A stretch of 64,000 bases of DNA, taken from the NCBI GenBank assembly GCA_017599285.1, contig JAGFXX010000001.1, positions 868,001 to 932,000 on the forward strand. The letters are read 5' to 3'. Shown here piece by piece: positions 53,423 to 60,913 of the stretch (position 1 is the first letter of the stretch; every line of letters starts with the position of its first letter). The notes beneath the pieces were generated by a model. The model searched no databases and was not told the DNA's origin. It was given only the letters and a program-made list of their open reading frames with translations. The stretch comes from Cereibacter azotoformans (lineage in GTDB: Bacteria > Pseudomonadota > Alphaproteobacteria > Rhodobacterales > Rhodobacteraceae). The position numbers and the translations under genes are program-made.

Positions 53423-54358
53423 TCATTCGCGTGCAAGCGGATGGTGCCTGAGCACGAGGTCCTTCAGATGCTCGTCGAGCACATGGGTGTAGATCTCGGT
53501 GGTGGAGAGGTCGGCATGACCGAGCAGGGTCTGGATCACCCGCAGGTCGGCCCCTCCCGCCAGCAGATGCGTGGCGAAGGCGTGGCGCAGCGTGTGGGGC
53601 GTGACCTTCGAGGGATCGACTCCCGCCAGCACCGCGATCTGCTTGATCAGGACGTAGAAATATTCGCGCGTCAGATGGCCCGCGGCACCGGAACCCGGAA
53701 ACAGGAAGCGCGAGGGGACGCGCCCCGCCTTCTGCCCCGCGGCCTCGGCCTCGTCGCGCACCCGCAGCCAGTCCGCCAGCGCCTCGCGTGCGGGCGGAGA
53801 GAGTGGCACCATCCGCTCCTTGCCGCCCTTGCCGCGCACGAGGATCATCTGCGGATTGCCCCGCGCCGCCGCGACCGGCAGGCCCACCATCTCCGACACC
53901 CGCATCCCCGTGGCGTAGAGCAGTTCAAGCAGGCAGCGGTTGCGGACCTGATCGGCCGCGCGCCGCCCCTTGTCCCGGGCGGCGTCCAGCAGCCGGTCCA
54001 CCTCCTCGATCTCGAGCGTCTTCGGCAAGCGGCGGGCGCGCCCCGGCCCGCGGAGGCGGATGGCGGGGTTGTCGGCGCGCCATCCCTCTTCATGGGCAAA
54101 GCGGTACAGCTGCCGGATCGACGAGAGCCGCCGCGCGCGGGTGGCGGGCGACAGGCCCTGCGCCTCGCAGAAGACGAGGTAGGCCTCGACCGCCGCGCGG
54201 TCGGCAGTGGCGAACTCCTCGGACCGGCGCGCGAGCCAGCCGGCAAAGTCCTTCAGATCGCGCCCGTAGGCCAGGCGCGTGTTGCGCGCGGCATCCAGCT
54301 CGGCCGCCTGCGCCTCGAGGAAGGCCGAGATCCACCGCTCCATCCCCGCAGGCGCCAT
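53423..54358 (-). CDS. xerD: Tyrosine recombinase XerD
   Basis: A 311-residue tyrosine recombinase. The N-terminal SAM-like DNA-binding half (MERWISAFLEAQAAELDAARNTRLAYGRDLKDFAGWL) precedes the catalytic half. Catalytic residues are seen: Arg in ATGMRVSEMVGL, Lys in VRGKGGKERMVPL, His-x-x-Arg in TPHTLRHAFATHLL, His in LGHADLSTTEIYTHV with Tyr as nucleophile. With XerC it resolves chromosome dimers at dif. It is chromosomal housekeeping, not an element integrase: no mobile genes or att sites adjoin. The start overlaps the upstream gene's stop by one base. Confidence 0.93.
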   Translation of the reverse strand: MAPAGMERWISAFLEAQAAELDAARNTRLAYGRDLKDFAGWLARRSEEFATADRAAVEAYLVFCEAQGLSPATRARRLSSIRQLYRFAHEEGWRADNPAIRLRGPGRARRLPKTLEIEEVDRLLDAARDKGRRAADQVRNRCLLELLYATGMRVSEMVGLPVAAARGNPQMILVRGKGGKERMVPLSPPAREALADWLRVRDEAEAAGQKAGRVPSRFLFPGSGAAGHLTREYFYVLIKQIAVLAGVDPSKVTPHTLRHAFATHLLAGGADLRVIQTLLGHADLSTTEIYTHVLDEHLKDLVLRHHPLARE

Positions 54359-55929
54359 CAGCCGCGTCGCTCCAGCAGCATCAGTTCGAGCGCGGTGCGC
54401 CGCGCGACCTTCTCGAGCCCGAGCGTGCGAAGGAGCGCGAGGCCCTGCGCGACGCCCGTGGTGTCGCCGTCCATGCCCCGCGTCACCTCTTCGAGGGCGA
54501 GCAGCAACGCCTCTCCGGGGCGGTCCTGATCCAGATAGTCCTTCGCCGTCTCGGAGGGTCCGGCCGTGCCGAAGCCCGCCGCGACCGCGCGGCCCATCAG
54601 GTCCATCGGCGCGGCGGCGCGCGCCGGATCGCCCGCGGCCAGCGCCACAAGAAAGCCCTCGGCCGCATCCCTGGGCTTGCGGGCGCGGGCGACGGCCTCG
54701 GCGTCGGGCGAGAGCAGGCCGACCCGGAAGGCCAGGGCATCCGCCTCGGGCGGCAGCGCCAGCCCCTCCAGCCGACCGGCGAGAAGCCGGGCCAGCGTCA
54801 CCTCGAGTTCGACTTCCGACATCCGCTCATAGGCCAGCAGCAGAGCGGGACCGGCCGCCGCCGCATCGCCCGCCGTCAGCGCCTCATCAAGCGCCTGAAA
54901 GGCGCGCACCCGGTCCCAGACCCCGCCCGAGGCCGCGGCCTTGCGCGCGGTATAGAGGCCGAGCAGCAGGTTCGGCTCCAGCGCGCCCGACCGCGACAGC
55001 CGCTCGGCCGCCTCGATCTGGGCCTTCCAGCCGGCGGTCTCGCGCAGCTCGGCATGGGCGAAGGCGATCGGCAGCGACTGGGTGGGCAGCGTCTCGCCCA
55101 CCGCTTCGAGCAGACGCCAGTCGAGCGGCGTGACGCGCGCGGGATGCGTGAGCGGGCCCTCATCCTCGTAAAGGTCGGGATCAAGGAACCGCGAGAGCAG
55201 CGCATCCTGCGCATCGTCCACATATCCCAGCGCCTGCGCCGTGCGCAGCGTCAGGGCGGCGGCGTTCCAGTCGCCGGAGCGGGCCAGGCAGAAGATCCGC
55301 GCGGGGAAGGTGGGGGCCAGATCGGGCGACTTCTGCAATTCGGCGCAGGAGGTGTCCTCTTCCCCGGTCAGAAGCGCGATATCGAACTTGCGCCGGAAGA
55401 TCTCGGCCCCGTTGTCGCTGGCCGCATCGATCAGGCTCGTGGCCGCCTCCAGCGCTCCGATCGCCAGCAGCTTGTCCACCCGCGCCAGCAGAAGCCGCCC
55501 CTTGCCCTCGGAATCGGCGGGCGGCTGAGCCTCGGCCAGCAGGATCGTGGTCAGGAGCGACTGCAGCGCGGGCAGGGTGCCCGTGGGTGCGATGGCGATC
55601 CGGTTGGCGATGTCGGTCGTCCGCCCCATCCCCCAGAGCGCGTGCGGCAACCCCGTCACCGCCGGCGGCAGAAGGCCCGCCGCATCGGGCGAGGGCCCGT
55701 CCAGCGGCGTGACCGCCACCTCGGCCGGCAGCGCGCCCTTGGTGATCCCCGGCTCGTCCGAAGGGGGCGCGACCTTGACCGGCGCCGCCACCGAGCGCGA
55801 CAGCCAGTCGATCGCGGACAGCGGCTCCTGCGCCGCGGCGCCGGCCGAAAGGCCGATCAGCGCGCAGACGGCCGCGGCCCCGCGTCGCGCACCGGCACGG
55901 ATCGGGCCGGCCGTTGCGTCATTGGGCAT
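54358..55929 (-). CDS. Exported helical-repeat protein of unknown function
   Basis: A 523-residue protein with a signal-like N-terminus (RRGAAAVCALIGLSAGAAAQ, likely cleaved after AAA). The rest is alanine/leucine-rich and mostly helical, with repeating helix pairs (LLLARVDKLLAIGALEAATSLIDAAS; FPARIFCLARSGDWNAAALTLRTAQALG) suggestive of a TPR-like solenoid without clear TPR consensus. I do not recognise a catalytic motif. It overlaps a 44-residue membrane protein gene upstream (11 nt) and xerD downstream (1 nt), so the three are co-translated. Likely a periplasmic scaffold. Confidence 0.7.
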   Translation of the reverse strand: MPNDATAGPIRAGARRGAAAVCALIGLSAGAAAQEPLSAIDWLSRSVAAPVKVAPPSDEPGITKGALPAEVAVTPLDGPSPDAAGLLPPAVTGLPHALWGMGRTTDIANRIAIAPTGTLPALQSLLTTILLAEAQPPADSEGKGRLLLARVDKLLAIGALEAATSLIDAASDNGAEIFRRKFDIALLTGEEDTSCAELQKSPDLAPTFPARIFCLARSGDWNAAALTLRTAQALGYVDDAQDALLSRFLDPDLYEDEGPLTHPARVTPLDWRLLEAVGETLPTQSLPIAFAHAELRETAGWKAQIEAAERLSRSGALEPNLLLGLYTARKAAASGGVWDRVRAFQALDEALTAGDAAAAGPALLLAYERMSEVELEVTLARLLAGRLEGLALPPEADALAFRVGLLSPDAEAVARARKPRDAAEGFLVALAAGDPARAAAPMDLMGRAVAAGFGTAGPSETAKDYLDQDRPGEALLLALEEVTRGMDGDTTGVAQGLALLRTLGLEKVARRTALELMLLERRG

Positions 55930-56053
55930 TCAGCATCACCGGCTTGGTCACATCCGTCTGCGGCGGCGAGAGATCGGCGAGATAGGCGTAGCCCGTCAAC
56001 CCGATCAACCCCGCAACCACGAGCACCAGCAAGACCTTCAAGATGCGCCACAT
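55919..56053 (-). CDS. 44-residue single-pass membrane protein
   Basis: MWRILKVLLVLVVAGLIGLTGYAYLADLSPPQTDVTKPVMLNAQ, written here in short as a 44-residue ORF: residues 5-25 form one hydrophobic helix, followed by a short polar tail with SPPQTDVTKPV. The stop lies 8 nt inside the next gene, so translation is coupled. I recall similar tiny proteins at this position, next to aroK and xerD, in related genomes, which supports it being real. It probably anchors or assists the helical exported protein encoded downstream. Confidence 0.65.
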   Translation of the reverse strand: MWRILKVLLVLVVAGLIGLTGYAYLADLSPPQTDVTKPVMLNAQ

Positions 56054-56241
56054 GCCTGTTTCCGACCCTCGTTCTGCCCCGGCTATTGTTGCCCCGGAGG
56101 CATGGATGATGCTTCACCGCCCCGGAGATCGTTCGCGTCGAATATATATGGCATTTCACCCGACTTCACGCCATTCAGGCAACAAAGTTGATGTCCGGGG
56201 CGGAAGTGCGCCGGCTGAGGGACGGGGACGGCCAGGAGTTC

Positions 56242-56784
56242 ATGGCGCGGCTGAAGAAGACGGTTGTGATGGTGGGGATGATGGGCGCGGGCAAGACCGC
56301 GGTGGGCACGGCGCTCGCGCGGGCGCTGGCCGTGCCCTTCCTCGATTCGGACGAGGAGATCGAGCGCGCCGCCAACCGCACCATCGCCGAGATCTTCGCC
56401 CGCGACGGCGAGCCCTTCTTCCGCGAGAAGGAGAGCCAGGTGCTCTCGCGGCTCCTGAAGGGCACGCCGTGCGTGCTCTCGACCGGGGGCGGGGCCTTCA
56501 TGTCCGAAGCCAACCGCCGGATGATCCGCGAGCAGGGGGTGTCGGTCTGGCTCAAGGCCGATCTCGAGGTGCTCTGGCAGCGGGTGCGGCACAAGGCGAC
56601 CCGGCCGCTCCTGCGCACGCCCAACCCGCGCGAGACGCTGCGGGCGCTTCTCGAGGCGCGCGATCCGGTCTATGCGCAGGCGGACCTCGTGGTGGAAAGC
56701 GGCGAGGGAACGGTGGAACAGATGGCGGTGCGGGTGCGCGAGGCGCTGGCCACGCGCCCCGATGTACTGGAGACGGACGGATGA
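56242..56784 (+). CDS. aroK: Shikimate kinase
   Basis: A 180-residue P-loop kinase phosphorylating shikimate in aromatic amino acid synthesis. Walker A is MVGMMGAGKTAVGTALARAL, the shikimate-binding DSDEEIE lies soon after, and STGGGAFMSEANRRMI and RPLLRTPNPRETLRALLEARDPVYAQADLVV complete the family pattern. ATG at 56242 with AGGAG close upstream gives the usual length; an ATG at 56191 would add 17 residues. The stop overlaps the aroB ATG (ATGA). Divergent from the small membrane protein gene. Confidence 0.93.
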   Translation: MARLKKTVVMVGMMGAGKTAVGTALARALAVPFLDSDEEIERAANRTIAEIFARDGEPFFREKESQVLSRLLKGTPCVLSTGGGAFMSEANRRMIREQGVSVWLKADLEVLWQRVRHKATRPLLRTPNPRETLRALLEARDPVYAQADLVVESGEGTVEQMAVRVREALATRPDVLETDG

Positions 56785-57893
56785 CGGTCGATGCGGTGCG
56801 GGTGGAGCTGGGCGCGCGCGCCTATGAGGTGCGGATCGGCCCCGGCCTGATCGCGCGGGCGGGCGCCGAGATCGCGCCCCTCCTGCGCCGGCCGAAACTG
56901 GCGATCCTCACCGACGAGACGGTGGCGGGCCTGCATCTCGCGCCGTTCCAGGCGGCCCTGGCCGAGGCGGGCATCGCCTCCTCGGCGCTGGCGTTGCCCG
57001 CGGGCGAGGCCACCAAGGGCTGGGAGCAGTTCTCGCGCGCCGTGGAGTGGCTGCTGGAAGAGAAGGTCGAGCGGCGCGATGTGGTCGTGGCGCTCGGCGG
57101 CGGGGTGATCGGCGATCTGGCGGGCTTTGCGGCGGCGGTCCTGCGGCGCGGCGTGCGCTTCGTCCAGGTGCCGACGACGCTGCTGGCGCAGGTGGACAGT
57201 TCCGTCGGCGGCAAGACCGGGATCAACACCGCGCAGGGCAAGAACCTCGTCGGCGCCTTCCACCAGCCCTCGCTGGTGCTGGCCGACATCGGCGTGCTCG
57301 AGACGTTGCCCGCGCGGGATTTCCTGGCCGGCTACGGCGAGGTGGTGAAATACGGCCTGCTGGGGGACGCCGATTTCTTCGAATGGCTGGAAGGGGCGGC
57401 CCCGCGTCTCGCCTCCGATCCCGAGGCGCGGCAGCGCGCCGTGCGCCGCTCGGTCGAGATGAAGGCCGAGATCGTGGCGCGCGACGAGACCGAAGAGGGC
57501 GACCGCGCGCTGCTGAACCTCGGCCACACCTTCTGCCATGCGCTGGAGAAGGCCACCGGCTATTCCGACCGGCTGCTGCACGGCGAAGGCGTGGCGATCG
57601 GCTGCGCGCTGGCCTTCGAACTCAGCCAGCATATGGGCCTCTGCCCCCAGGAAGCGCCGAGCCGCCTGCGCGCGCATCTTCGCGCCATGGGCATGAAGGT
57701 CGATCTGCGCGACATTCCCGGCGATCTGCCGGATGCCGAGGGCCTGCTGCGGCTGATGGCGCAGGACAAGAAGGTGGTGGACGGCAAGCTGCGATTCATC
57801 CTGGCCCGTGGCATCGGCGCGGCGTTCGTGGCCGAGGACGTTCCGGGCGATCTTGTTCGCCGCATCCTTCAAGAGGCGCTGGCAACCCGCTGA
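56781..57893 (+). CDS. aroB: 3-Dehydroquinate synthase
   Basis: A 370-residue enzyme converting DAHP to 3-dehydroquinate with NAD+ and a divalent metal. Motifs: VVALGGGVIGDLAGFAAA, VPTTLLAQVDSSVGGKTGIN, GYGEVVKYGLL, LLNLGHTFCHALEKATGY and LLHGEGVAIG with metal-binding Glu and His residues. The ATG overlaps the aroK stop by 4 nt. A degenerate tandem copy of the last about 75 nt of the gene follows, so the 3' end has been duplicated once. Confidence 0.96.
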   Translation: MTVDAVRVELGARAYEVRIGPGLIARAGAEIAPLLRRPKLAILTDETVAGLHLAPFQAALAEAGIASSALALPAGEATKGWEQFSRAVEWLLEEKVERRDVVVALGGGVIGDLAGFAAAVLRRGVRFVQVPTTLLAQVDSSVGGKTGINTAQGKNLVGAFHQPSLVLADIGVLETLPARDFLAGYGEVVKYGLLGDADFFEWLEGAAPRLASDPEARQRAVRRSVEMKAEIVARDETEEGDRALLNLGHTFCHALEKATGYSDRLLHGEGVAIGCALAFELSQHMGLCPQEAPSRLRAHLRAMGMKVDLRDIPGDLPDAEGLLRLMAQDKKVVDGKLRFILARGIGAAFVAEDVPGDLVRRILQEALATR

Positions 57894-57908
57894 CGGAGCG
57901 ATACTTCC

Positions 57909-57982
57909 GCGGCGTTCGTGGCCGAGGACGTTCCGGGGCCTTGTTCGCAGAATACCTCAAGAGATGCTGGCAACCCGCTGAC
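57909..57982 (+). repeat. Decayed tandem duplicate of the aroB 3' end
   Basis: The first 29 nt (57909-57937) are identical to 57819-57847 inside aroB, and the last 17 nt (57966-57982) are identical to 57878-57894, which include the aroB stop. Between them the copy has a 2-nt deletion and several substitutions. Offset is about 90 nt, so it is a tandem duplication whose second copy, free of coding constraint, has decayed. Confidence 0.85.
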
Positions 57983-58022
57983 AGGGCGACGGTTTTACTC
58001 CATCAGCGGCCAGGGTCCGGGA

Positions 58023-58127
58023 TCAAAGCGAGCAGCCGGTCGGAAGCGGCGAATACCAGAATTCCAGCACCGGCTGGGGCATGACCAGGCCCAGGGCCTC
58101 GTAGGTCAGTCTCGGGACGGGAAACAT
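58023..58127 (-). CDS. Candidate 34-residue protein downstream of cobF
   Basis: An ORF MFPVPRLTYEALGLVMPQ... of 34 residues ending TGCSL. It has an unusually good ribosome-binding site (AAGGAG, 7 nt before the ATG at 58127) and lies on the same strand as the cob genes, 96 nt beyond the cobF stop. A 7-bp hairpin stands about 20 nt upstream of the start. The peptide is rich in Pro, Leu and aromatic residues, with one Cys. No family is recognised; the Shine-Dalgarno and hairpin are the main support. Confidence 0.4.
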   Translation of the reverse strand: MFPVPRLTYEALGLVMPQPVLEFWYSPLPTGCSL

Positions 58128-58223
58128 CGCGGTTCTCCTTCTTGTGCCCGCAGGGGCTTCTTCTGCGGGTAAAACGCGCCAGAACCGGTCTGGTTCGCTC
58201 CGACCTTCGGCGGAGGCGGCCCC

Positions 58224-58961
58224 TCAGCCGCTTTCGCCTCGTGCCAGAAGGTAGATGTCCATGATCCAGCCGTGCCGCGCGCGAGCCGCCGCGCGGGTGG
58301 CAACGATGCGCGGGCCTGCCTCCGCAAGAGGGCCCGCCTCGAGGATCTGCTCCGTCATTCCCAGAAAGGCGCCCCACCAGATGCGCACCCCGTCGGGCGG
58401 CAGGTGGCGAAAGCTCGTCTCTCCGTCGAGCATGACGGCGAGGCGATCGACCCCTTCGGGCCAGCCGCCCTCGCGCAGCCGGCGCCCGGTGGTGATGAGG
58501 ACCGGCGCCCCCACCTCGTTCAGGGGAATGGCGTGGGCGGCGCAGAGCGCCTGGATCGCGGTGATGCCGGGAACGACACGCACGCGCGGCGCGGGCTGCA
58601 GCCGGGCCGCGATCCGCAGGCTCGAATCATAGAGGGACGGGTCCCCCCAGATCAGGAGCGCCACCCGGGCCGCCTGTCCCGCCGCCTGAGCCCACGCCAG
58701 CGCGATCGCATCGTGCCAATCCTCGACGGCCTGCCGGTAGTCGGGGTGCGCCGCATCCCGCACCGGAAGGTCGAACTCGGCCACCGGCACATGCGGGGCG
58801 GCCTCCGCCAGGATCGCCAGCCGCAAACCGGCAAGGTCCGCCTTGTCCTCCCCCTTGCGCGGCACGAGGATCAGGTCGGCCTCGGCCATGGCGCGCCGCC
58901 CCTCGAGCGTCACATGATCGGGATTGCCGGTGCCGATGCCGATCAGGATCAGGTCCATCAT
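58224..58961 (-). CDS. cobF: Precorrin-6A synthase (deacetylating)
   Basis: A 245-residue tetrapyrrole methylase methylating C1 of precorrin-5 with release of acetate, a step specific to the aerobic cobalamin route. Family segments: MDLILIGIGTGNPDHVTLEGRRAMAEADLILVPRKGE, LLIWGDPSLYDSSLRIA, VVPGITAIQALCAAHAIPLNEVGAPVLITTGRRLREGGWP and TSFRHLPPDG. Tandem ATGs at 58961 and 58958; 58961 overlaps the stop of a 26-codon ORF by 4 nt. Last recognised cob gene of the run. Confidence 0.94.
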   Translation of the reverse strand: MMDLILIGIGTGNPDHVTLEGRRAMAEADLILVPRKGEDKADLAGLRLAILAEAAPHVPVAEFDLPVRDAAHPDYRQAVEDWHDAIALAWAQAAGQAARVALLIWGDPSLYDSSLRIAARLQPAPRVRVVPGITAIQALCAAHAIPLNEVGAPVLITTGRRLREGGWPEGVDRLAVMLDGETSFRHLPPDGVRIWWGAFLGMTEQILEAGPLAEAGPRIVATRAAARARHGWIMDIYLLARGESG

Positions 58962-59038
58962 GGAAAGGTTCCTTCCGCAGCCACCGGCGAGGCGCCGCGG
59001 CCTCTCTCGGCGTGGGTCATGTGGGCGGAATCGCTCAT
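58958..59038 (-). CDS. 26-residue ORF coupled between cobA and cobF
   Basis: ATG at 59038 overlaps the cobA stop (ATGA), and the [23 protein letters not shown]... ends in a TGA that overlaps the cobF ATG by 4 nt. GAGGAGGG precedes the start. The residue content (three His/Met-type near the N-terminus, no hydrophobic helix) gives no function. The perfect fit on both sides suggests either a translated small protein or a ribosome relay. It is too short for most annotation pipelines. Confidence 0.45.
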   Translation of the reverse strand: MSDSAHMTHAERGRGASPVAAEGTFP

Positions 59039-59757
59039 CCCTCCTCCTCGCCGGCCAGCGGCCCGTAGAGGATCAGCGCGGGGGCGTCGCCCGCCCGCGC
59101 CACCTCCTGCACCAGCCCCTCCAGCGTCCCGCGCCAGATCCTCTGCGCCGGGGTCGAGATCCCCTCGGCCAGCATGGCGGGCGTCTCGGTTGGCAGTCCG
59201 GCCGCGAAGAGCGCGTCGGCCAGCGTCGGGAAGGTGCGCTTGCCCATGAAGACCACCGTCGTCGCCGTCGGATCGGCCAGGGCGGCGAGGTTCTGTTCGG
59301 GCAGCCCGCCCGTCACATCCGCCCCGGTGAGGAACTGCACGCGACGCGCGGTCAGCCGCCGCGTGAGCGGAATGCCCGCCGCCGCCGCCGCCGCGCAGGC
59401 CGAGGGCACTCCCGGCACGATCTCGTAGCCGATGCCCGCCGCCTCGAGCGCGCCGATCTCTTCCTCGAGCCGGCCGAACAGCCCCGCATCGCCCGATTTC
59501 AGCCGCACCACCCGGACCCCCGTCCGGGCATAATCCACCAGAAGGCGGCTCACATGGTCCTGCTTCGGAGAGGCGCGGCCCGCGCGCTTGCCAACCCCCA
59601 CGAGATCGGCCCCCTCGCGCGCATGGGCCAGGATCGGCCCCGACGAGAGGTCGTCGAAGAGCACCGCATCGGCGCGGCCCAGACGGTCCACGGCCTTGAG
59701 CGTCAGAAGCTCCGGGTCGCCGGGCCCGGACGAGACGAAGGAGACGAACCCCGTCAT
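59035..59757 (-). CDS. cobA: Uroporphyrinogen-III C-methyltransferase
   Basis: A 240-residue SUMT enzyme that methylates uroporphyrinogen III at C2 and C7 to precorrin-2, the branch point to cobalamin and siroheme. Segments: [81 protein letters not shown] and [21 protein letters not shown]. The ATG at 59757 overlaps the cobM stop by 4 nt. It is a stand-alone SUMT, without a CysG or HemD fusion. Confidence 0.94.
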   Translation of the reverse strand: MTGFVSFVSSGPGDPELLTLKAVDRLGRADAVLFDDLSSGPILAHAREGADLVGVGKRAGRASPKQDHVSRLLVDYARTGVRVVRLKSGDAGLFGRLEEEIGALEAAGIGYEIVPGVPSACAAAAAAGIPLTRRLTARRVQFLTGADVTGGLPEQNLAALADPTATTVVFMGKRTFPTLADALFAAGLPTETPAMLAEGISTPAQRIWRGTLEGLVQEVARAGDAPALILYGPLAGEEEG

Positions 59758-60536
59758 GCCTGTTCCGGGAAACGCGGATGGGTGCCCACGGGCCGGTAGC
59801 GGCGGTCGTAGTCGCCGGCATAGAGGCGGCTCTCGGCGAAATCCTCGGCCCCGAGGCTGCGCCCCACGAGGATCAGCGCCGTCCGCTCCAGCTCGGCGCC
59901 AAGGGCCGCCTGCAGCGTGCCCAGCGTCGCGCGGACCACCCGCTCGTCGGGCCAGCTGGCGCGCCAGACGACCGCCACCGGGCAATCGGCGCCGTAATGC
60001 GGCAGAAGATCCGCCATCACCCGGTCCAGCACATGCACCGAGAGATGGATCGCCAGCACCGCGCCGGTGGCGGCGAAGGCCGCAAGGCTCTCGCCTTCAG
60101 GCATCGGCGAGGCGCGCCCCGAGGTGCGGGTCAGCACCACCGACTGCGCGACGCCGGGCAAGGTGAGTTCCGCCCCGAGCGTCGCCGCGGCGGCGGCGAA
60201 CGAGGGCACGCCCGGCGTCACGTCATAGGGGATGCCCAGCGCCCGCAGGCGGCGCAGCTGCTCGCCCATCGCCGACCAGACCGAAAGATCCCCCGAATGC
60301 AGCCGCGCCACATCCTTGCCCTCGGCATGGGCCGCGGCGATCTCGTCGATGATCGCATCGAGGCTGAGCGGCGCCGTGTTCACGATCCGGCAGCCGGGCG
60401 GGCAATGGGCCAGCACCCCCTCGGGCACCAGCGAGCCCGCATAGAGGCAGACCGGCGAGGCCGCGATCAGGTCGCGCCCGCGCAGCGTGATGAGGTCGGG
60501 CGCTCCGGGGCCCGCTCCGATGAAATGCACGGTCAT
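59754..60536 (-). CDS. cobM: Precorrin-4 C11-methyltransferase
   Basis: A 260-residue tetrapyrrole methylase. Signature segments: [92 protein letters not shown], and [20 protein letters not shown]. Methylates precorrin-4 at C11 to give precorrin-5, upstream of CobF in the pathway. Start overlapped by 4 nt by the cobE stop (60533-60536), and its own stop overlaps cobA. Confidence 0.95.
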   Translation of the reverse strand: MTVHFIGAGPGAPDLITLRGRDLIAASPVCLYAGSLVPEGVLAHCPPGCRIVNTAPLSLDAIIDEIAAAHAEGKDVARLHSGDLSVWSAMGEQLRRLRALGIPYDVTPGVPSFAAAAATLGAELTLPGVAQSVVLTRTSGRASPMPEGESLAAFAATGAVLAIHLSVHVLDRVMADLLPHYGADCPVAVVWRASWPDERVVRATLGTLQAALGAELERTALILVGRSLGAEDFAESRLYAGDYDRRYRPVGTHPRFPEQA

Positions 60537-60913
60537 GCCGTGGCTCCCTTGCTGTCAGATTCCGCGGCCGCTCGGGCCACGGCGATGGTCACGGGCCCCG
60601 CGATCTGGCGGGGCCGGGTCAGGAGTGCGCCGGGGCCCGCGGCCACCAGCGCCGCCGCCTCGGCGACCGATCCGGTGCCGAACCGCTGCTCGATCCGCGC
60701 CGAGCGGGTGGGGGTGGCGATGCCGGCCAGCGCGGCCTCCGGCAGCCCCACCACCGGCAGCCCGAGCCCGCGGGCCAGCGCCGTCAGCGCCGGCAGCCCC
60801 GCGCGCGCGTCCAGCGTGGCCAGCACCTCGGGCATCTCGCCCAGCAGCGTAAGGGCCGCGGCAAGATCCTCTTCGGTCGCGCTCGCGCGGAAACCCAGCC
60901 CGGCCACGATCAT
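60533..60913 (-). CDS. cobE: CobE/CbiG C-terminal-like cobalamin biosynthesis protein
   Basis: A 126-residue protein matching the C-terminal domain of CbiG and stand-alone Cob[50 protein letters not shown] and [21 protein letters not shown]. In the aerobic route its exact catalytic role is unsettled; it probably assists the conversions before cobyrinate. The ATG at 60913 overlaps the cobL stop (ATGA), which argues against the upstream ATG at 60928. Confidence 0.85.
   Translation of the reverse strand: MIVAGLGFRASATEEDLAAALTLLGEMPEVLATLDARAGLPALTALARGLGLPVVGLPEAALAGIATPTRSARIEQRFGTGSVAEAAALVAAGPGALLTRPRQIAGPVTIAVARAAAESDSKGATA

Larger units (their letters stand above)
57894..58223. other. Gap between aroB and cobF: decayed aroB repeat and a small ORF
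   Basis: This 330-nt stretch holds the decayed aroB 3' copy (57909-57982), then a 34-codon minus-strand ORF (58023-58127), then a hairpin with arms CCCGCAG (58147-58153) and CTGCGGG (58163-58169) about 20 nt upstream of that ORF. No other gene or terminator is evident. Confidence 0.6.

Noticed and set aside
53423..54358. XerD-type gene as evidence of an integrated element
   Set aside because: It fits chromosomal XerD in length and context, with no mobile genes or flanking repeats beside it.
53788..56109. A 773-codon plus-strand frame over xerD and the helical protein gene
   Set aside because: Antisense composition and no domain; both minus-strand genes beneath it are coherent.
57918..58172. 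An 84-codon plus-strand frame after aroB
   Set aside because: It is formed by the decayed aroB repeat running into unrelated sequence, with no ribosome-binding site or family.
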